This document shows positions 54,974 through 63,799 of a stretch of 64,000 nucleotides of DNA, in pieces. The notes beneath the pieces are model-generated. The model was not told the origin of the DNA, made no database searches, and saw only the letters and a program-made list of their open reading frames with translations. A program made the translations under genes and the position numbers. Numbering within the stretch: position 1 is the stretch's first letter; every line of letters starts with the position of its first letter. The stretch comes from Terracoccus sp. 273MFTsu3.1 (GTDB taxonomy: Bacteria > Actinomycetota > Actinomycetes > Actinomycetales > Dermatophilaceae), in the NCBI RefSeq assembly GCF_000383675.1, contig NZ_KB911822.1, positions 490,616 to 554,615 on the forward strand, written 5' to 3'.

Positions 54974-55390
54974 GACGCTCGCCTTCCAGATGGGCCGGTG
55001 TGCCCGACCACGACGCCGCGAGCCTGGCGGCGCTGTGCAGGGTCCCGAACATGCTGATGACGGTACAGGCCATTCTTCGCTAAAGGGGTAGTTGGGATCT
55101 GCGCCCACCAATGTCCTGCCTGAATCAGCATCCGGCAGAGGGAACGACGTGCGTAGCCAAGAGCCGAGACCACGTGACGACGGGCGGTCGCGGACGACTA
55201 AAGGGATATGACATGTCGGTTCGTCCCGGTCGTGATCCAGGCATATCCGCGTGGCTGGATATCGTCGGCGAATTGGTCGAACGGTCGGCGTGCGCGTCAA
55301 TCTGGGCGGGATGGGCGCCCTCCGCGAGTGTGATGGTCGCTGGGGCTTCCGTACGGCAAATGCGGTGCGATGTCGCCCGGCCACCTCAGT
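54974..55390. promoter_or_regulatory. Upstream region of the ABC-3C operon
   Basis: 417 bp between the stop of the HTH-protein gene and the effector start on the same strand. It has no gene-like frame on either strand. It should hold the ABC-3C promoter, separating the defence operon from the transfer operon. Confidence 0.4.
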
Positions 55391-56767
55391 TCACAGGTCT
55401 GCAGTGCAGACCACGTCGGCCGTCAGCGGTTTCTGCCGGATCGTGGGTGGGAGTGCTCGCGCGACCTGCGTGGCGGCTGCTTGGGCTTCCCAAAGAGCGC
55501 GTGGAAGGCCCGAAACGTCGCAGATCGTGGCGGTGACCATGCGTCCGGCGAGGGTGGCAGTCAGGCGTCCGGCGTCCGCGGTCGCGTGTCGCGCGTGGAC
55601 GAAGAGAGCGTTGGAGTCGAGTAGACGGCTGGCCCATGGCGTGGCGGTGGGTGTCACACTCGCCAGGACGCTCGCGCCGCGCATCAGAGATTGGTACGTG
55701 GCTTCGGCGTCTAGAGAGGATTGATGAGCCGGCCCGGTGATGGACGCCAGGCTCGAGTAGAGGTGGCGTGACGCGTCGACGTAGTCATGCGAGGGCGGCG
55801 CGCCTGTGGTGGTCTGCGACCATGCCTCGGCCGCACCCTGGAGGGCCAGGGCTGACCGTCGGAGGTGTTCACGAAGGTCTGACGTGGCAGACGTCGGCGT
55901 CGTGGCCCTCAGGACGGCGTCCAGCGCGGCGTAGAGATGGACGCCCTGCCTGTTGATGTCTCTGAGTACTTCGACGCTGGGGACGCGAGCACGGAGTTCC
56001 GCGCGGGCAGCCTGTGCCCACTGGTGGATCGCGAGATCGAGCTCCTCCGCGTCGGTGAGGAGCACGCGGGCGTGGGAGGGGGCCGCGACGTTCTGCAGCC
56101 CCCTCAAGGGTGCGCCGTTCGGCAGCCGCTGGACCAGGGGCGACGCGTACCGCGCGATAGCTAGGGGCCGGTCGGCGATGGCAGGGTCGCACATGCTCAG
56201 GACTTGGGTTGCAGCAATGCTGGCAACATCGAGGCACTCCTTCGCGATCGTCGCCGCCGACGCCGCCTGCAGCTCAGGAACGGCGGGGTCCGTCCTGTTG
56301 AGGACGAGGAGGTCGGTGAGGGCGCCGAACGTACACGCGAGTCGCGCGAGTGGGTGGTCGTCGTCGCTCGGTGGGGGGTGGACGGGCCCGTTGAGCGTGA
56401 GCTCGCTTCTAGGGATGCGGTAGCCGGTGTCCGTGGGGGCTGCCAGCAGCGCGCCGGCCCGGATGCTCTTCCTCGCTGCGGCTTCGCTGGTCCCCAGGAA
56501 CCGCGCGGCCTCGCGTGGCGTGTAGTCGGGTTGGTCGCCTACGGGTTGGAGCGGCTGGGGATAGTCGCGGAACGCCTTGTGCAGCGCGACGGTGTGGGCG
56601 TCGGCGGGTGGCCATCCGACGCGTGCGCTCACGAGCTCGTGCAGCAGCCTGTAGATGCTCTGGTCGAACGATTCCCACTGCGGCCTGGAGACGGGTTGAC
56701 GGGATCGTTCGAGGTCGGTGAGTGTGAGACGGGCTCTGGCGAGCAGGTCAGTGGCGGTCGTCGTCAT
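55391..56767 (-). CDS. Island protein with excisionase-type HTH
   Basis: 458 residues. An amino-terminal helical stretch precedes a helix-turn-helix at about 82-108 (YTPREAARFLGTSEAAARKS), of the excisionase/MerR type used to bind DNA ends or promoters. The remaining 330 residues are Ala-rich and helical, with no recognised family. It closes the minus-strand transfer operon; its ATG overlaps the previous stop (TGATG). A role in replication initiation, partition or transfer regulation is possible but unproven. Confidence 0.65.
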   Translation of the reverse strand: MTTTATDLLARARLTLTDLERSRQPVSRPQWESFDQSIYRLLHELVSARVGWPPADAHTVALHKAFRDYPQPLQPVGDQPDYTPREAARFLGTSEAAARKSIRAGALLAAPTDTGYRIPRSELTLNGPVHPPPSDDDHPLARLACTFGALTDLLVLNRTDPAVPELQAASAATIAKECLDVASIAATQVLSMCDPAIADRPLAIARYASPLVQRLPNGAPLRGLQNVAAPSHARVLLTDAEELDLAIHQWAQAARAELRARVPSVEVLRDINRQGVHLYAALDAVLRATTPTSATSDLREHLRRSALALQGAAEAWSQTTTGAPPSHDYVDASRHLYSSLASITGPAHQSSLDAEATYQSLMRGASVLASVTPTATPWASRLLDSNALFVHARHATADAGRLTATLAGRMVTATICDVSGLPRALWEAQAAATQVARALPPTIRQKPLTADVVCTADL

Positions 56768-57108
56768 CAGGGACGCGCCTTGACGGTGCTGTGCGGTCGC
56801 GCGTCGAGGTCTCGCGCGTTCTCTGCGAGGTCGAGGACGTGGGCGCGCCAGAACGCGAGGTCGCTGGGCGACTCTTCGGCAGTCAGCTGGTCAAGCGCCT
56901 CGCCGGCTGACGTCAGGTGGGCGTGCAGGTCCCGCAGGGGAACGTTCGCGGTCGGTGGCATGGGGTCGAGGCCCGAGGCGATGAGCCGGATCGTCCCGGC
57001 GATGGCTGACCACGGGTCGAGCGGGTTCCCCTGAGCGCGGTCCGCGGCGAGGTCGGAGGCCGCTTGCAGCTCGGCGGCGGCGGTCTCGAGGAGTGTCATG
57101 GATGGCAT
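56767..57108 (-). CDS. Small helical island protein
   Basis: 113 residues from the ATG at 57108 (or the ATG at 57099), entirely helical and acidic: LLETAAAELQAASDLAADRA, LRDLHAHLTSAGEALDQLTA, LDLAENARDLDARPH. No family was recognised. It is coupled to the downstream HTH-protein gene by a one-base TGATG overlap and starts 19 bp after the primase stop, so it belongs to the transfer operon. Confidence 0.6.
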   Translation of the reverse strand: MPSMTLLETAAAELQAASDLAADRAQGNPLDPWSAIAGTIRLIASGLDPMPPTANVPLRDLHAHLTSAGEALDQLTAEESPSDLAFWRAHVLDLAENARDLDARPHSTVKARP

Positions 57109-57127
57109 GCGGTTCGACGCTCCCGGT

Positions 57128-58576
57128 TCAGATCAGGGATGGGGTGGCGGGGATAAGTGGCGTAGCCCGGGTAGTTGCTGGCGGCTGGCGCATCGCGTCC
57201 TCGAGGGCTTTGGCGTAGGCGTCGCGCGGGTTCCAGCCGTGGCGGGTCATCTCTGACGTCGAGTCGCGCAGGAGCTGAGCGCGCTCGGTCGGTGTTAGCT
57301 GAGCAGCGAGCGCAGCGATCGTGTCCACGGCATCCCGGATGGGGTCGTCGACGCGCTCGAGCAGCAGCTGGATCAGCTGTCGCCCAGGGACGACCGTGCT
57401 GGGGACTTCCGGATCGTGCGCGTTGCTGGGGCGAGCGAAGAGGTCGCCCAGTCCGTTCGGGCCTCGGGCGGCCAGCCAGTCGGCAGGATCGGACCCTGAC
57501 GGCAGGCGGCTGATCAGCACGGGCGCGCGCCGCTCGATGCAGGCGGCGTCGAGCCAACGAGTCGTGCCTTGCTGCCCGGCCGGGTCTCCGTCGAAAGCGA
57601 TCCTCGGCGGCCTGTGGGTCATCGCCAGGACCTGGTCCACGTGGGTGGGCGACACCGCGACTCCGTTCGTGGAGCAGACCGCGACGCGCGACGAGGTCTC
57701 GACGGCCGCGGCAGCGGCGGCCACGGCCAGGGCGTCGAGCGCTCCTTCGACGACGAGGACCTGGGCGTCGGGGGAGAGCGGGTGGTGGGTCGGTCGGTAG
57801 AGGACCTGGGACTTGTCGAACACGGGCGTGTGCGTCGGGTTGCGGTACTTGGGGGCGGCGGGGTGGCCACTGATGTCCCGTCCGATGAAGCCGCGGATCT
57901 GGTTCCGTTCATTGGTGATCGGGATGATGACTCGGTTGCGGTAGGTGTCGATGAGGCGCCCCCCTCGGGTGCGCATGGCGAGGTCCATGCCGAGGAGCTC
58001 GTCGTCGTCGACGCCCCGTGAGCGGAGGTGATCTGTCAGTGATGACCAGCCGTGCGCGGCATGGCCGACGAAGATCTCTCCCGGGAACGTGCGGGTGAGC
58101 GGTTCGATGTCGATGCCGCGGCGGTGCTGCAGGTAGTGCGTGGCGAAGCTTGCGCCCACGGGGGTGGCGAAGTGTTCCCAGGCCAGCTGGTTGATCTCGA
58201 ACGCGCGGCTAGGGGGGATGTCGGCAATGGCCGGTTCGGGGACGGCTCGGAGGTGGGGTCGAGGTCGGACTACGGACAGCGAACGCTCCCGGTACCGGTC
58301 CCCGTCGAGCTCGGCCACGGCTTCGAGGAAGCCCAGGTTGCGGGTGCGGCGGACGAAGTCGATGACGTCCCCGCTGGCGCCGCAGCCGAAGCAATGGAAA
58401 CGGTCCGGAACGCCGTCCACCGAGAACGATGGCGTCGTGTCGTCATGGAAGGGGCAGCAGCCGACGTAGCCGTGCCCGCGCTGGTGCAGCTCGACCCCGG
58501 CTGCCGCGACCACGTCCGCGAGTGGGTGCCGGGCGCGGACCTCCTCGACGTCGACGGATCGTCGTTGGACGCTCAC
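57128..58576 (-). CDS. DnaG-like primase (CHC2 zinc finger + Toprim)
   Basis: 482 residues from the GTG at 58576. The CHC2 zinc finger is GCCPFHDD...RFHCFGCGASGDVIDF (Cys41, His44, Cys62, Cys65). The catalytic core follows, with Toprim VLVVEGALDALA (metal-binding Glu) and IAFDGDPAGQQG (Asp-x-Asp). The usual DnaB-binding carboxy domain is replaced by a short unrelated helical end. It probably primes complementary-strand synthesis of the transferred or replicating element. The GTG overlaps the upstream stop (GTGA). The 340-codon upstream frame is antisense noise. Confidence 0.88.
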   Translation of the reverse strand: MSVQRRSVDVEEVRARHPLADVVAAAGVELHQRGHGYVGCCPFHDDTTPSFSVDGVPDRFHCFGCGASGDVIDFVRRTRNLGFLEAVAELDGDRYRERSLSVVRPRPHLRAVPEPAIADIPPSRAFEINQLAWEHFATPVGASFATHYLQHRRGIDIEPLTRTFPGEIFVGHAAHGWSSLTDHLRSRGVDDDELLGMDLAMRTRGGRLIDTYRNRVIIPITNERNQIRGFIGRDISGHPAAPKYRNPTHTPVFDKSQVLYRPTHHPLSPDAQVLVVEGALDALAVAAAAAAVETSSRVAVCSTNGVAVSPTHVDQVLAMTHRPPRIAFDGDPAGQQGTTRWLDAACIERRAPVLISRLPSGSDPADWLAARGPNGLGDLFARPSNAHDPEVPSTVVPGRQLIQLLLERVDDPIRDAVDTIAALAAQLTPTERAQLLRDSTSEMTRHGWNPRDAYAKALEDAMRQPPATTRATPLIPATPSLI

Positions 58577-59238
58577 AGCTGCGCCTCGACGACGTGAACG
58601 GTGTCCCGGTCGGCGGAGTCGAGCGCGGCGCTGTTGCTGGCGACGAGCTGGGCGAAGGACTCGATGGACATGTGGATGTCGGTGTCCGTGGCGTGCGCGA
58701 AGGCGCGGTCGACGGCGGCGCGGGAGGCGCTCGGGGAGAGGACGGCATACTCCTGCCACGTCGGGTCGTAGGCGTACAGCAGGCCGTGGCTGGCCGTGTC
58801 GCCGTCGAGCCGCAGCGAGATCCGCTGGTTGCTGCGCGGCCCCCAGCGCATGCCGTAGTCGCGGTCGATGCCGCGGATGATGCGGTGCTGGGAGTCGAAC
58901 GCCTTCGGCCCGACCCACTCGATGGTCGGCTTCGGCTGGGGCGTTGCAACCCCGTGGGCGTATCCCGCCGCGCGAAGGTCCGTGATCTCGCTGGTGCCGG
59001 CGTCGAGTGCGGTCGTGATGCGTTCGGCGATGGCGAACGGGTCGTGCCCGACGACCGGGGCCAGGACCTGCCCGATGGCGTGCGCGTACGCGTTGCGCTG
59101 ACCGAGGCGGTACCAGTAGTCGATCGGGTCGTGCTCCTCGACGTTGCGGCTCGCGTTGCGGGCCAGGGCCAGGAGCTGGTCGACGGTGGCGTCCGACGTG
59201 GGCTCGATCGTTGGCTTGGGGTGCGCGTTGGCTGACAT
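58573..59238 (-). CDS. Island protein of unknown function, 221 residues
   Basis: A soluble protein with a helical first half (DATVDQLLALARNASRNVEEHDPIDYWYRLGQ) and a more mixed second half (MRWGPRSNQRISLRLDG, YAYDPTWQEYAVLSPSASRAAVDRA). It is found directly upstream of the primase and overlaps it by GTGA, so the two probably act together. No family was recognised. The ATG at 59238 is the only sensible start. Confidence 0.6.
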   Translation of the reverse strand: MSANAHPKPTIEPTSDATVDQLLALARNASRNVEEHDPIDYWYRLGQRNAYAHAIGQVLAPVVGHDPFAIAERITTALDAGTSEITDLRAAGYAHGVATPQPKPTIEWVGPKAFDSQHRIIRGIDRDYGMRWGPRSNQRISLRLDGDTASHGLLYAYDPTWQEYAVLSPSASRAAVDRAFAHATDTDIHMSIESFAQLVASNSAALDSADRDTVHVVEAQL

Positions 59239-59313
59239 TGCGGCCCTCCCGTGCGCGGGGCCCTCCCGCGCGTCTGGAGAGAGGACAGTCCGCGGGGGAC
59301 ACCATGTGACCGT

Positions 59314-59739
59314 TCAATCGGACTGCGGCGCAGAGACTTTCGTTGCGGGCCACGGCGCGATGAGATCGTCGCGGTGGCCGGCGACCGAGCACTGCGTCTT
59401 GGCTACGTGCTGGGAGAGGAAGATCTCCGCGTCGTGGAGGGCGCGGACGAAGTCCATGGCGGCGGTGGGGGAGGCGGTGTCGGCGTAGTCGGCTCGCTCG
59501 TGGTCGCGGAGCGCGGAGAGGATCTCCACGAGCGCGCCGTGTTGCGCCCAGCACGGAGGGATGATGCGTGGCTCGACAGCGAAGCGGCGCACCAGGTGAC
59601 GCACCCACTCGTCGAGCTCCTGCATGCGGTCACGGGTTTCGTGCTCGGTGAGGGAGGGCCAGTGCACGGGTCCGCGGAGCTGGCCGAAGGTCCGCTCGAA
59701 CGGATCCTCACCGAAGTCCAGCGCTTCGTCGGTCGTCAC
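59314..59739 (-). CDS. DUF4913-like island protein
   Basis: 141 residues. The pattern VHWPSLTEHETRDRMQELDEW, then VRHLVRRF, PPCWAQHGALVEILSALRDHE, and a late MDFVRALHDAEIFL matches DUF4913, a family of conjugative-element proteins in Actinobacteria usually found beside the TraG/VirD4 coupling protein. The ATG at 59739 shares ATGA with the HNH gene stop. A 75-bp gap separates it from the next gene. Biochemical function unknown. Confidence 0.7.
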   Translation of the reverse strand: MTTDEALDFGEDPFERTFGQLRGPVHWPSLTEHETRDRMQELDEWVRHLVRRFAVEPRIIPPCWAQHGALVEILSALRDHERADYADTASPTAAMDFVRALHDAEIFLSQHVAKTQCSVAGHRDDLIAPWPATKVSAPQSD

Positions 59740-60164
59740 GGAGCAGGACTTTGCGGGCGGGTGGGGTTGTCGTCGGCGCGGGCGTCAGGGGCTTGCCGCA
59801 GGGAGGCGATGATCGCAGCCGTTGCCGTCCTGCGGTCTGAGCGCCTCCACGTTGGGTGCGCGTCGATGAGGGCATGCAGCCTCTGGTGGTCCCGACGGCA
59901 TAGGGGCACCAGGTCCTCGACTGGCTCGATGCCCAGACGCGCGTAGGTGGCGTGGTGCAGGTGCCCGGCTTTGAGGGTCCAGCGTCGACCGCACACCAGG
60001 CACGCAGGCTCCACGCCGGCGGCGGTCAGCCAAGCGGCATACCACTGCTTGCGCTTGTCGCTCCACGTGCGCGAGTTGAGGTACGCGTCGTAGGCAGCCC
60101 GGCGGGGCCGCCGGGTCCGTCGGGTCCGTCGGGCGGTGGGGTCAGGGACGGACGAGGCTCGCAT
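59736..60164 (-). CDS. HNH-endonuclease-like protein
   Basis: 142 residues from the ATG at 60164, which lies inside the end of the coupling-protein gene (23-bp overlap). The amino end is very basic and Arg-rich. CLVCG at about 74 and LHHATY...EDLVPLCRRDHQRLH carry the two CxxC/CxxH-type zinc pairs and the HH of an HNH fold. It may nick or process element DNA, or be only a DNA-binding remnant. The first 17 codons of the longer frame are not needed. Confidence 0.7.
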   Translation of the reverse strand: MRASSVPDPTARRTRRTRRPRRAAYDAYLNSRTWSDKRKQWYAAWLTAAGVEPACLVCGRRWTLKAGHLHHATYARLGIEPVEDLVPLCRRDHQRLHALIDAHPTWRRSDRRTATAAIIASLRQAPDARADDNPTRPQSPAP

Positions 60165-61899
60165 CGCGAATCCTCTGCTCGAGGTCCGTGCGCGCAGCAG
60201 TGAGGCTCTTCGCATCCTGGCGCTTGGTCCAGGGGCTCATGGTCAGCGCGATGGGTGGTGCCGAGCGCATGAGGAGCACGGCCGACCCGAAGGGGAGGGT
60301 GCGCAGCTCGGCCGGCGTCAGTATCGGCACCTCGCTCGTGGAGGTCGACGTCGAGTGGCGGCCGTCGTGGCCGGTGCTGCGGCTCGTGACGTCCTTGGGT
60401 CGGGTGCCGATGAGCTTGGACAGGTCGTCGAGGTCGCGTGCGTTGGACCCGCCGCCGAGGATGAGCTTGACGATGGCGGCGTCCCAGATGGCCGACGCTG
60501 CGTGTTCGCCCCACACGGCTCGGGCTTGCGCCAGGGACTGGAGGACGACGGTCGTGGCGATGCCGGAGCCGCCTCCGTCGGACATGAGCGAGGCGAGCGA
60601 GGGGAGTGGGTAGTTCGCCGCCTCGTCGAGGATCATCGACAGGGGAGGGTCGAGGCGTGAGCCGGGGGAGCCGGCGGCCTTGCGCCGGGCGACCTCGAGC
60701 ACGTCCTCGAGGAACGCGCCGACCAGGCCGGCTGTGGCGGCGGCGCCGGTCGAGGTGCCGAGCAGGTAAACGGTGCCGTTGTTTGCCAGGACGTTTGCTG
60801 GGTCGAACTGCTCGCCCTCGGCAGGGGAGACGGCCTGCAGGACGCGAGGGTCGGCGAGCGCGGCGAAGGCGATGGAGACCATGGCCCAGACGGAGTCGCG
60901 CTGCCTGGGGTCGGCGCTGATGATGGAGTCGAGCCCTTGGTGCCACGCCTGCGCCGCGTGTGGGCTCGTGCTGAGGATCATGACCGCTTCGCGGGCATGG
61001 ACCGCGGACAGCGACCACCGGTAGAGTTCCGCCGCGTCGCACCGGCCAAGCGCAGCGGCGTGAAGAAGTGCGCGCACCGCCTGCTCGGCAGAGGACTGCC
61101 AGAAGTTCGCGTCGGTGGTGCCGGCCGCCGCGCCCTTGGTGAGCGCCTTGGCGCGGATCATCGCGACGTGCGGGTCCTCACAGCCGCGGATGGGTGACCA
61201 TCGAGCTGTCGAAGGAACCCCGGGTGCGAGGCCTTGCGGATCGAAGACGGCCACTGGGCCAGCAGATTGCCGGGCGCGCAGTGTCGCAGTGATGTTGTCA
61301 GGACGGGTGCTCGTCGTCACCACCGCCCCGGGCGCGTCGAGGATGGCCGGGATGACGAGATGCACCCCCTTGCCGGAGCGAGGCGGCCCCAACACGACGG
61401 TGGAGTCCTCGACCGTGACGAAGCACGTGATGCCAGTGCTGAGCCCGACCGCATGCGCGACGTCATGGACTGATGCCGCGCTTGTCGAGGGCCGCAGTGT
61501 CTGGATGCGACCTTTGAGCCGGCCTGCTCCCGCGGCACGAGCGATGTCCGAGCGGGTCGCCATACCGGTGCGGTGGTGCCACGCCACCCGCTGAGTTCGT
61601 GCCCGGCAGCCGCGATGGATGACGTAGGTCGCGCCTCCAACAGACAAACCGAGTGCGAACGCCAGACACCAGAACTCAGGCGTGGAACCACCGCTATTGC
61701 CCCACGCGGCGGCTGGCTGATCAGGGTGCAGCAGAACAGATATGACTCGACCGCCGGAGAACTTCGGAGCCGGGCTGCTGTGGATCCACGCTTGCAAGCT
61801 GGCGGCCAGCCACAGCAGCCCGCTCACACCAAGAGCCGTCGCCAGGGCGCCGAGCGCAGCGGAGTCGCTCGCCGGCAAGGGCCGTGATGCGTCGGTCAT
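60142..61899 (-). CDS. Type IV coupling protein, TraG/VirD4 family
   Basis: 585 residues from the ATG at 61899 (a GTG at 61926 is an alternative). Two amino-terminal membrane helices (about 15-38 and 78-98) precede the P-loop ATPase: Walker A VVLGPPRSGKGVHLVIPAIL (about 170), DPQGLAPG, Walker B SMILDEAANYPLP (about 385) and the RecA-like QSLAQARAVWG motif. It docks the DNA-protein complex to a type IV secretion channel and pumps DNA to the recipient. It heads a minus-strand operon with the HNH, DUF4913 and primase genes. No mating-pair or relaxase gene is in the window. Confidence 0.9.
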   Translation of the reverse strand: MTDASRPLPASDSAALGALATALGVSGLLWLAASLQAWIHSSPAPKFSGGRVISVLLHPDQPAAAWGNSGGSTPEFWCLAFALGLSVGGATYVIHRGCRARTQRVAWHHRTGMATRSDIARAAGAGRLKGRIQTLRPSTSAASVHDVAHAVGLSTGITCFVTVEDSTVVLGPPRSGKGVHLVIPAILDAPGAVVTTSTRPDNITATLRARQSAGPVAVFDPQGLAPGVPSTARWSPIRGCEDPHVAMIRAKALTKGAAAGTTDANFWQSSAEQAVRALLHAAALGRCDAAELYRWSLSAVHAREAVMILSTSPHAAQAWHQGLDSIISADPRQRDSVWAMVSIAFAALADPRVLQAVSPAEGEQFDPANVLANNGTVYLLGTSTGAAATAGLVGAFLEDVLEVARRKAAGSPGSRLDPPLSMILDEAANYPLPSLASLMSDGGGSGIATTVVLQSLAQARAVWGEHAASAIWDAAIVKLILGGGSNARDLDDLSKLIGTRPKDVTSRSTGHDGRHSTSTSTSEVPILTPAELRTLPFGSAVLLMRSAPPIALTMSPWTKRQDAKSLTAARTDLEQRIRDASLVRP

Positions 61900-62104
61900 G
61901 AATCGCGTAGAGGCCGCCGGGGGCACGATCGAAGGTGCGCCCTCGGCTGACGTCGTCGGCGAGCCGCTGTGGCGCGGTTACACGCCTGTTGTCAGCCCGG
62001 GCGACTGACACCGTCGCTGTCACGGATAGGACTTGGAAGGGCGGCCTGTTGGCGTCATACGAATTGCGGCCGGGCGCCGGGCGGCATAGGGCAGGCTGGA
62101 TGAC

Positions 62105-63058
62105 ATGCCTGTCGTGTCGCTGCGTTCACCGGTGGCGTTGGCTCGCCCCGTCGATGACCTCACACCGCAGGGTGCTCAGAATCTGGTGTGGGAACCGAAG
62201 TGGGACGGCTATCGCGCGTTGGTAGGGGCAGGTCGCATCTATAGCCGCAACGGCACCAACCTCACGCCTCTGTTCCCGGACCTCGCGCCAGTCCTGGCCG
62301 CGCGACTGCCCCAGGACCTGGTCCTGGACGGAGAGGTGATCGCGTGGGACCCGGTTGCCGGTCGCCTGGACTTCGAGGGGCTCCAGGCTCGGATGACAGC
62401 CGGTCGGCGGATCCGCGCCGTCGCTGCCCGTCGGCCGGCGCAGCTGGTTGCCTTCGACGTCCTCGCTGCCGGCGGAGAGGACCTGCGCGGCCGACCGTTG
62501 CAGGAGCGGCGTGCTGTGCTCGAACATGCGCTGGGCGCCATTGCCTCGCCCATCGTGCTGTGCCAGCAGACAGACGACCTGCTCCTAGCACGTGAATGGT
62601 TCCGCACACTTTCTGCTGGTGGCATTGAAGGTCTCGTCATCAAGGAGGCCCACAGCGCCTATCCAACTGCGCCGGGTCAACGAGTGTGGTGGAAGGTCAA
62701 GGCCAGGCGGACGCTTGACATGCTCGCGATCGGGTTCACCGGCGACGTGGCGTCGCCCACGGGATTGGTACTGGCCTTCCCTGGTGTCGCCGACGACGAC
62801 GGCCAGCCGGCCACGGCCGGGTCGACGACCACGCTGTCCAAGACCGTCGGCAGATCCCTCTCGCCCTTGTTGCACCCCACTGGGGAGACGTTCCAGCGCA
62901 CCTTCGCTTGGGGCTCAGCCGGACCCACAACGGTGACGATCGTCGAGCCATTCGTCGTCGAGGTAGAGGCCGACGCGTCCGCCGCCGCGGGCGTGCTCCG
63001 GCACGCGGTGCGACTCCACCGAGCCAGACCAGACGTTGATCCCGCAGAAGCGCTGTGA
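62105..63058 (+). CDS. ATP-dependent DNA ligase (adenylation domain)
   Basis: 317 residues. Motif I with the adenylated Lys is EPKWDGYRAL (about 30-39). Motif III-like DLVLDGEVIAWD, motif IV EGLVIKE and motif V WWKVKAR are all present, followed by an OB-like carboxy part. This is the small LigC/LigD-ligase type, acting alone in repair or in sealing element DNA. It is divergent from the coupling protein and single. It could be the last island gene or the first backbone gene. It shows no polymerase or nuclease domain, so it is not a full LigD. Confidence 0.85.
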   Translation: MPVVSLRSPVALARPVDDLTPQGAQNLVWEPKWDGYRALVGAGRIYSRNGTNLTPLFPDLAPVLAARLPQDLVLDGEVIAWDPVAGRLDFEGLQARMTAGRRIRAVAARRPAQLVAFDVLAAGGEDLRGRPLQERRAVLEHALGAIASPIVLCQQTDDLLLAREWFRTLSAGGIEGLVIKEAHSAYPTAPGQRVWWKVKARRTLDMLAIGFTGDVASPTGLVLAFPGVADDDGQPATAGSTTTLSKTVGRSLSPLLHPTGETFQRTFAWGSAGPTTVTIVEPFVVEVEADASAAAGVLRHAVRLHRARPDVDPAEAL

Positions 63059-63178
63059 CCGGGCAAGCAAGCCAAACTTCATGAGCCGCCCTGGGGCGGC
63101 AGGGTGTTAGCCGTAAACGCCAAGACGGGGGCGAGCGTAGGACCTTCAACGCGGCAAATCCGGACGTTGGCGGGGCGT

Positions 63179-63625
63179 CTACGAGAGCGCGTGGACCAGC
63201 CAGCGATTGCGCTGCGTCAAAAGGCGGGTCATGTAGCTGGTCAGGATCGCTGCGTCGAGCAGGCGGCCGATAGGGTCGGCCAGTGATGTGAACTCGACCG
63301 TGTCAGTCATCAGCGTCGTCTCCTCGCGCTGCTCGAAGACGTGTTCATGCCACCAATGTGCGAACGGTCCAGATACCTGCTCATCGACGAAGCGGTTGGG
63401 AGCGACGAGATCGGTGATCCGAGACGTCATGGTGAACGGGAGGCCGAAGTGTCGGGCTCGCCATGTGACGGTGTCGCCAAGCTCCATCACGCCTGAGCGG
63501 ACGCCACCGACGACGCGCTCGCCAGATCGGGACATGGATGCGGTGTGGGCATCGACAGAAAGGCTCAGCTCGAAGCACCGTTGAGCCGATGCGGGGACGC
63601 TTGTTGCCAACACGATTCGCGGCAC
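63179..63625 (-). CDS. SRPBCC (START-like) family protein
   Basis: 148 residues from the GTG at 63625. The pattern CFELSLSVDAHTASMSRSGE, then RVVGGVRSGVMELGDTVTWRA, then FGLPFTMTSRITDL and FVDEQVSGPFAHWWHEHVF is that of cyclase/dehydrase-like SRPBCC proteins of Actinobacteria, which hold a hydrophobic ligand in a helix-grip cavity. The ligand is unknown. High GC and clean codon use resemble the backbone. 44 upstream codons are rejected because the family begins at this GTG. Confidence 0.8.
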   Translation of the reverse strand: MPRIVLATSVPASAQRCFELSLSVDAHTASMSRSGERVVGGVRSGVMELGDTVTWRARHFGLPFTMTSRITDLVAPNRFVDEQVSGPFAHWWHEHVFEQREETTLMTDTVEFTSLADPIGRLLDAAILTSYMTRLLTQRNRWLVHALS

Positions 63626-63799
63626 CCGCCAACCGTATCGGCTGCACGTCGCCCGGACTTCGGCAGAAGCGATCAGCGGCAAATCCGGTAAACGCTTCAC
63701 GTTGCTGTGCAGACGTTCACCTCCTGTGCTGCCGTCGCCGGCAGGTACAGAGGTTCGCAAGACCTGGGCGGGTGGGGGCTAGCTGTGCTGACCGGACAG

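Noticed and set aside
32968..63058. Prophage interpretation of the island
   Set aside because: There are integrase and excisionase genes but no capsid, portal, terminase, tail or lysis genes; the coupling protein and primase fit a conjugative or mobilisable element.
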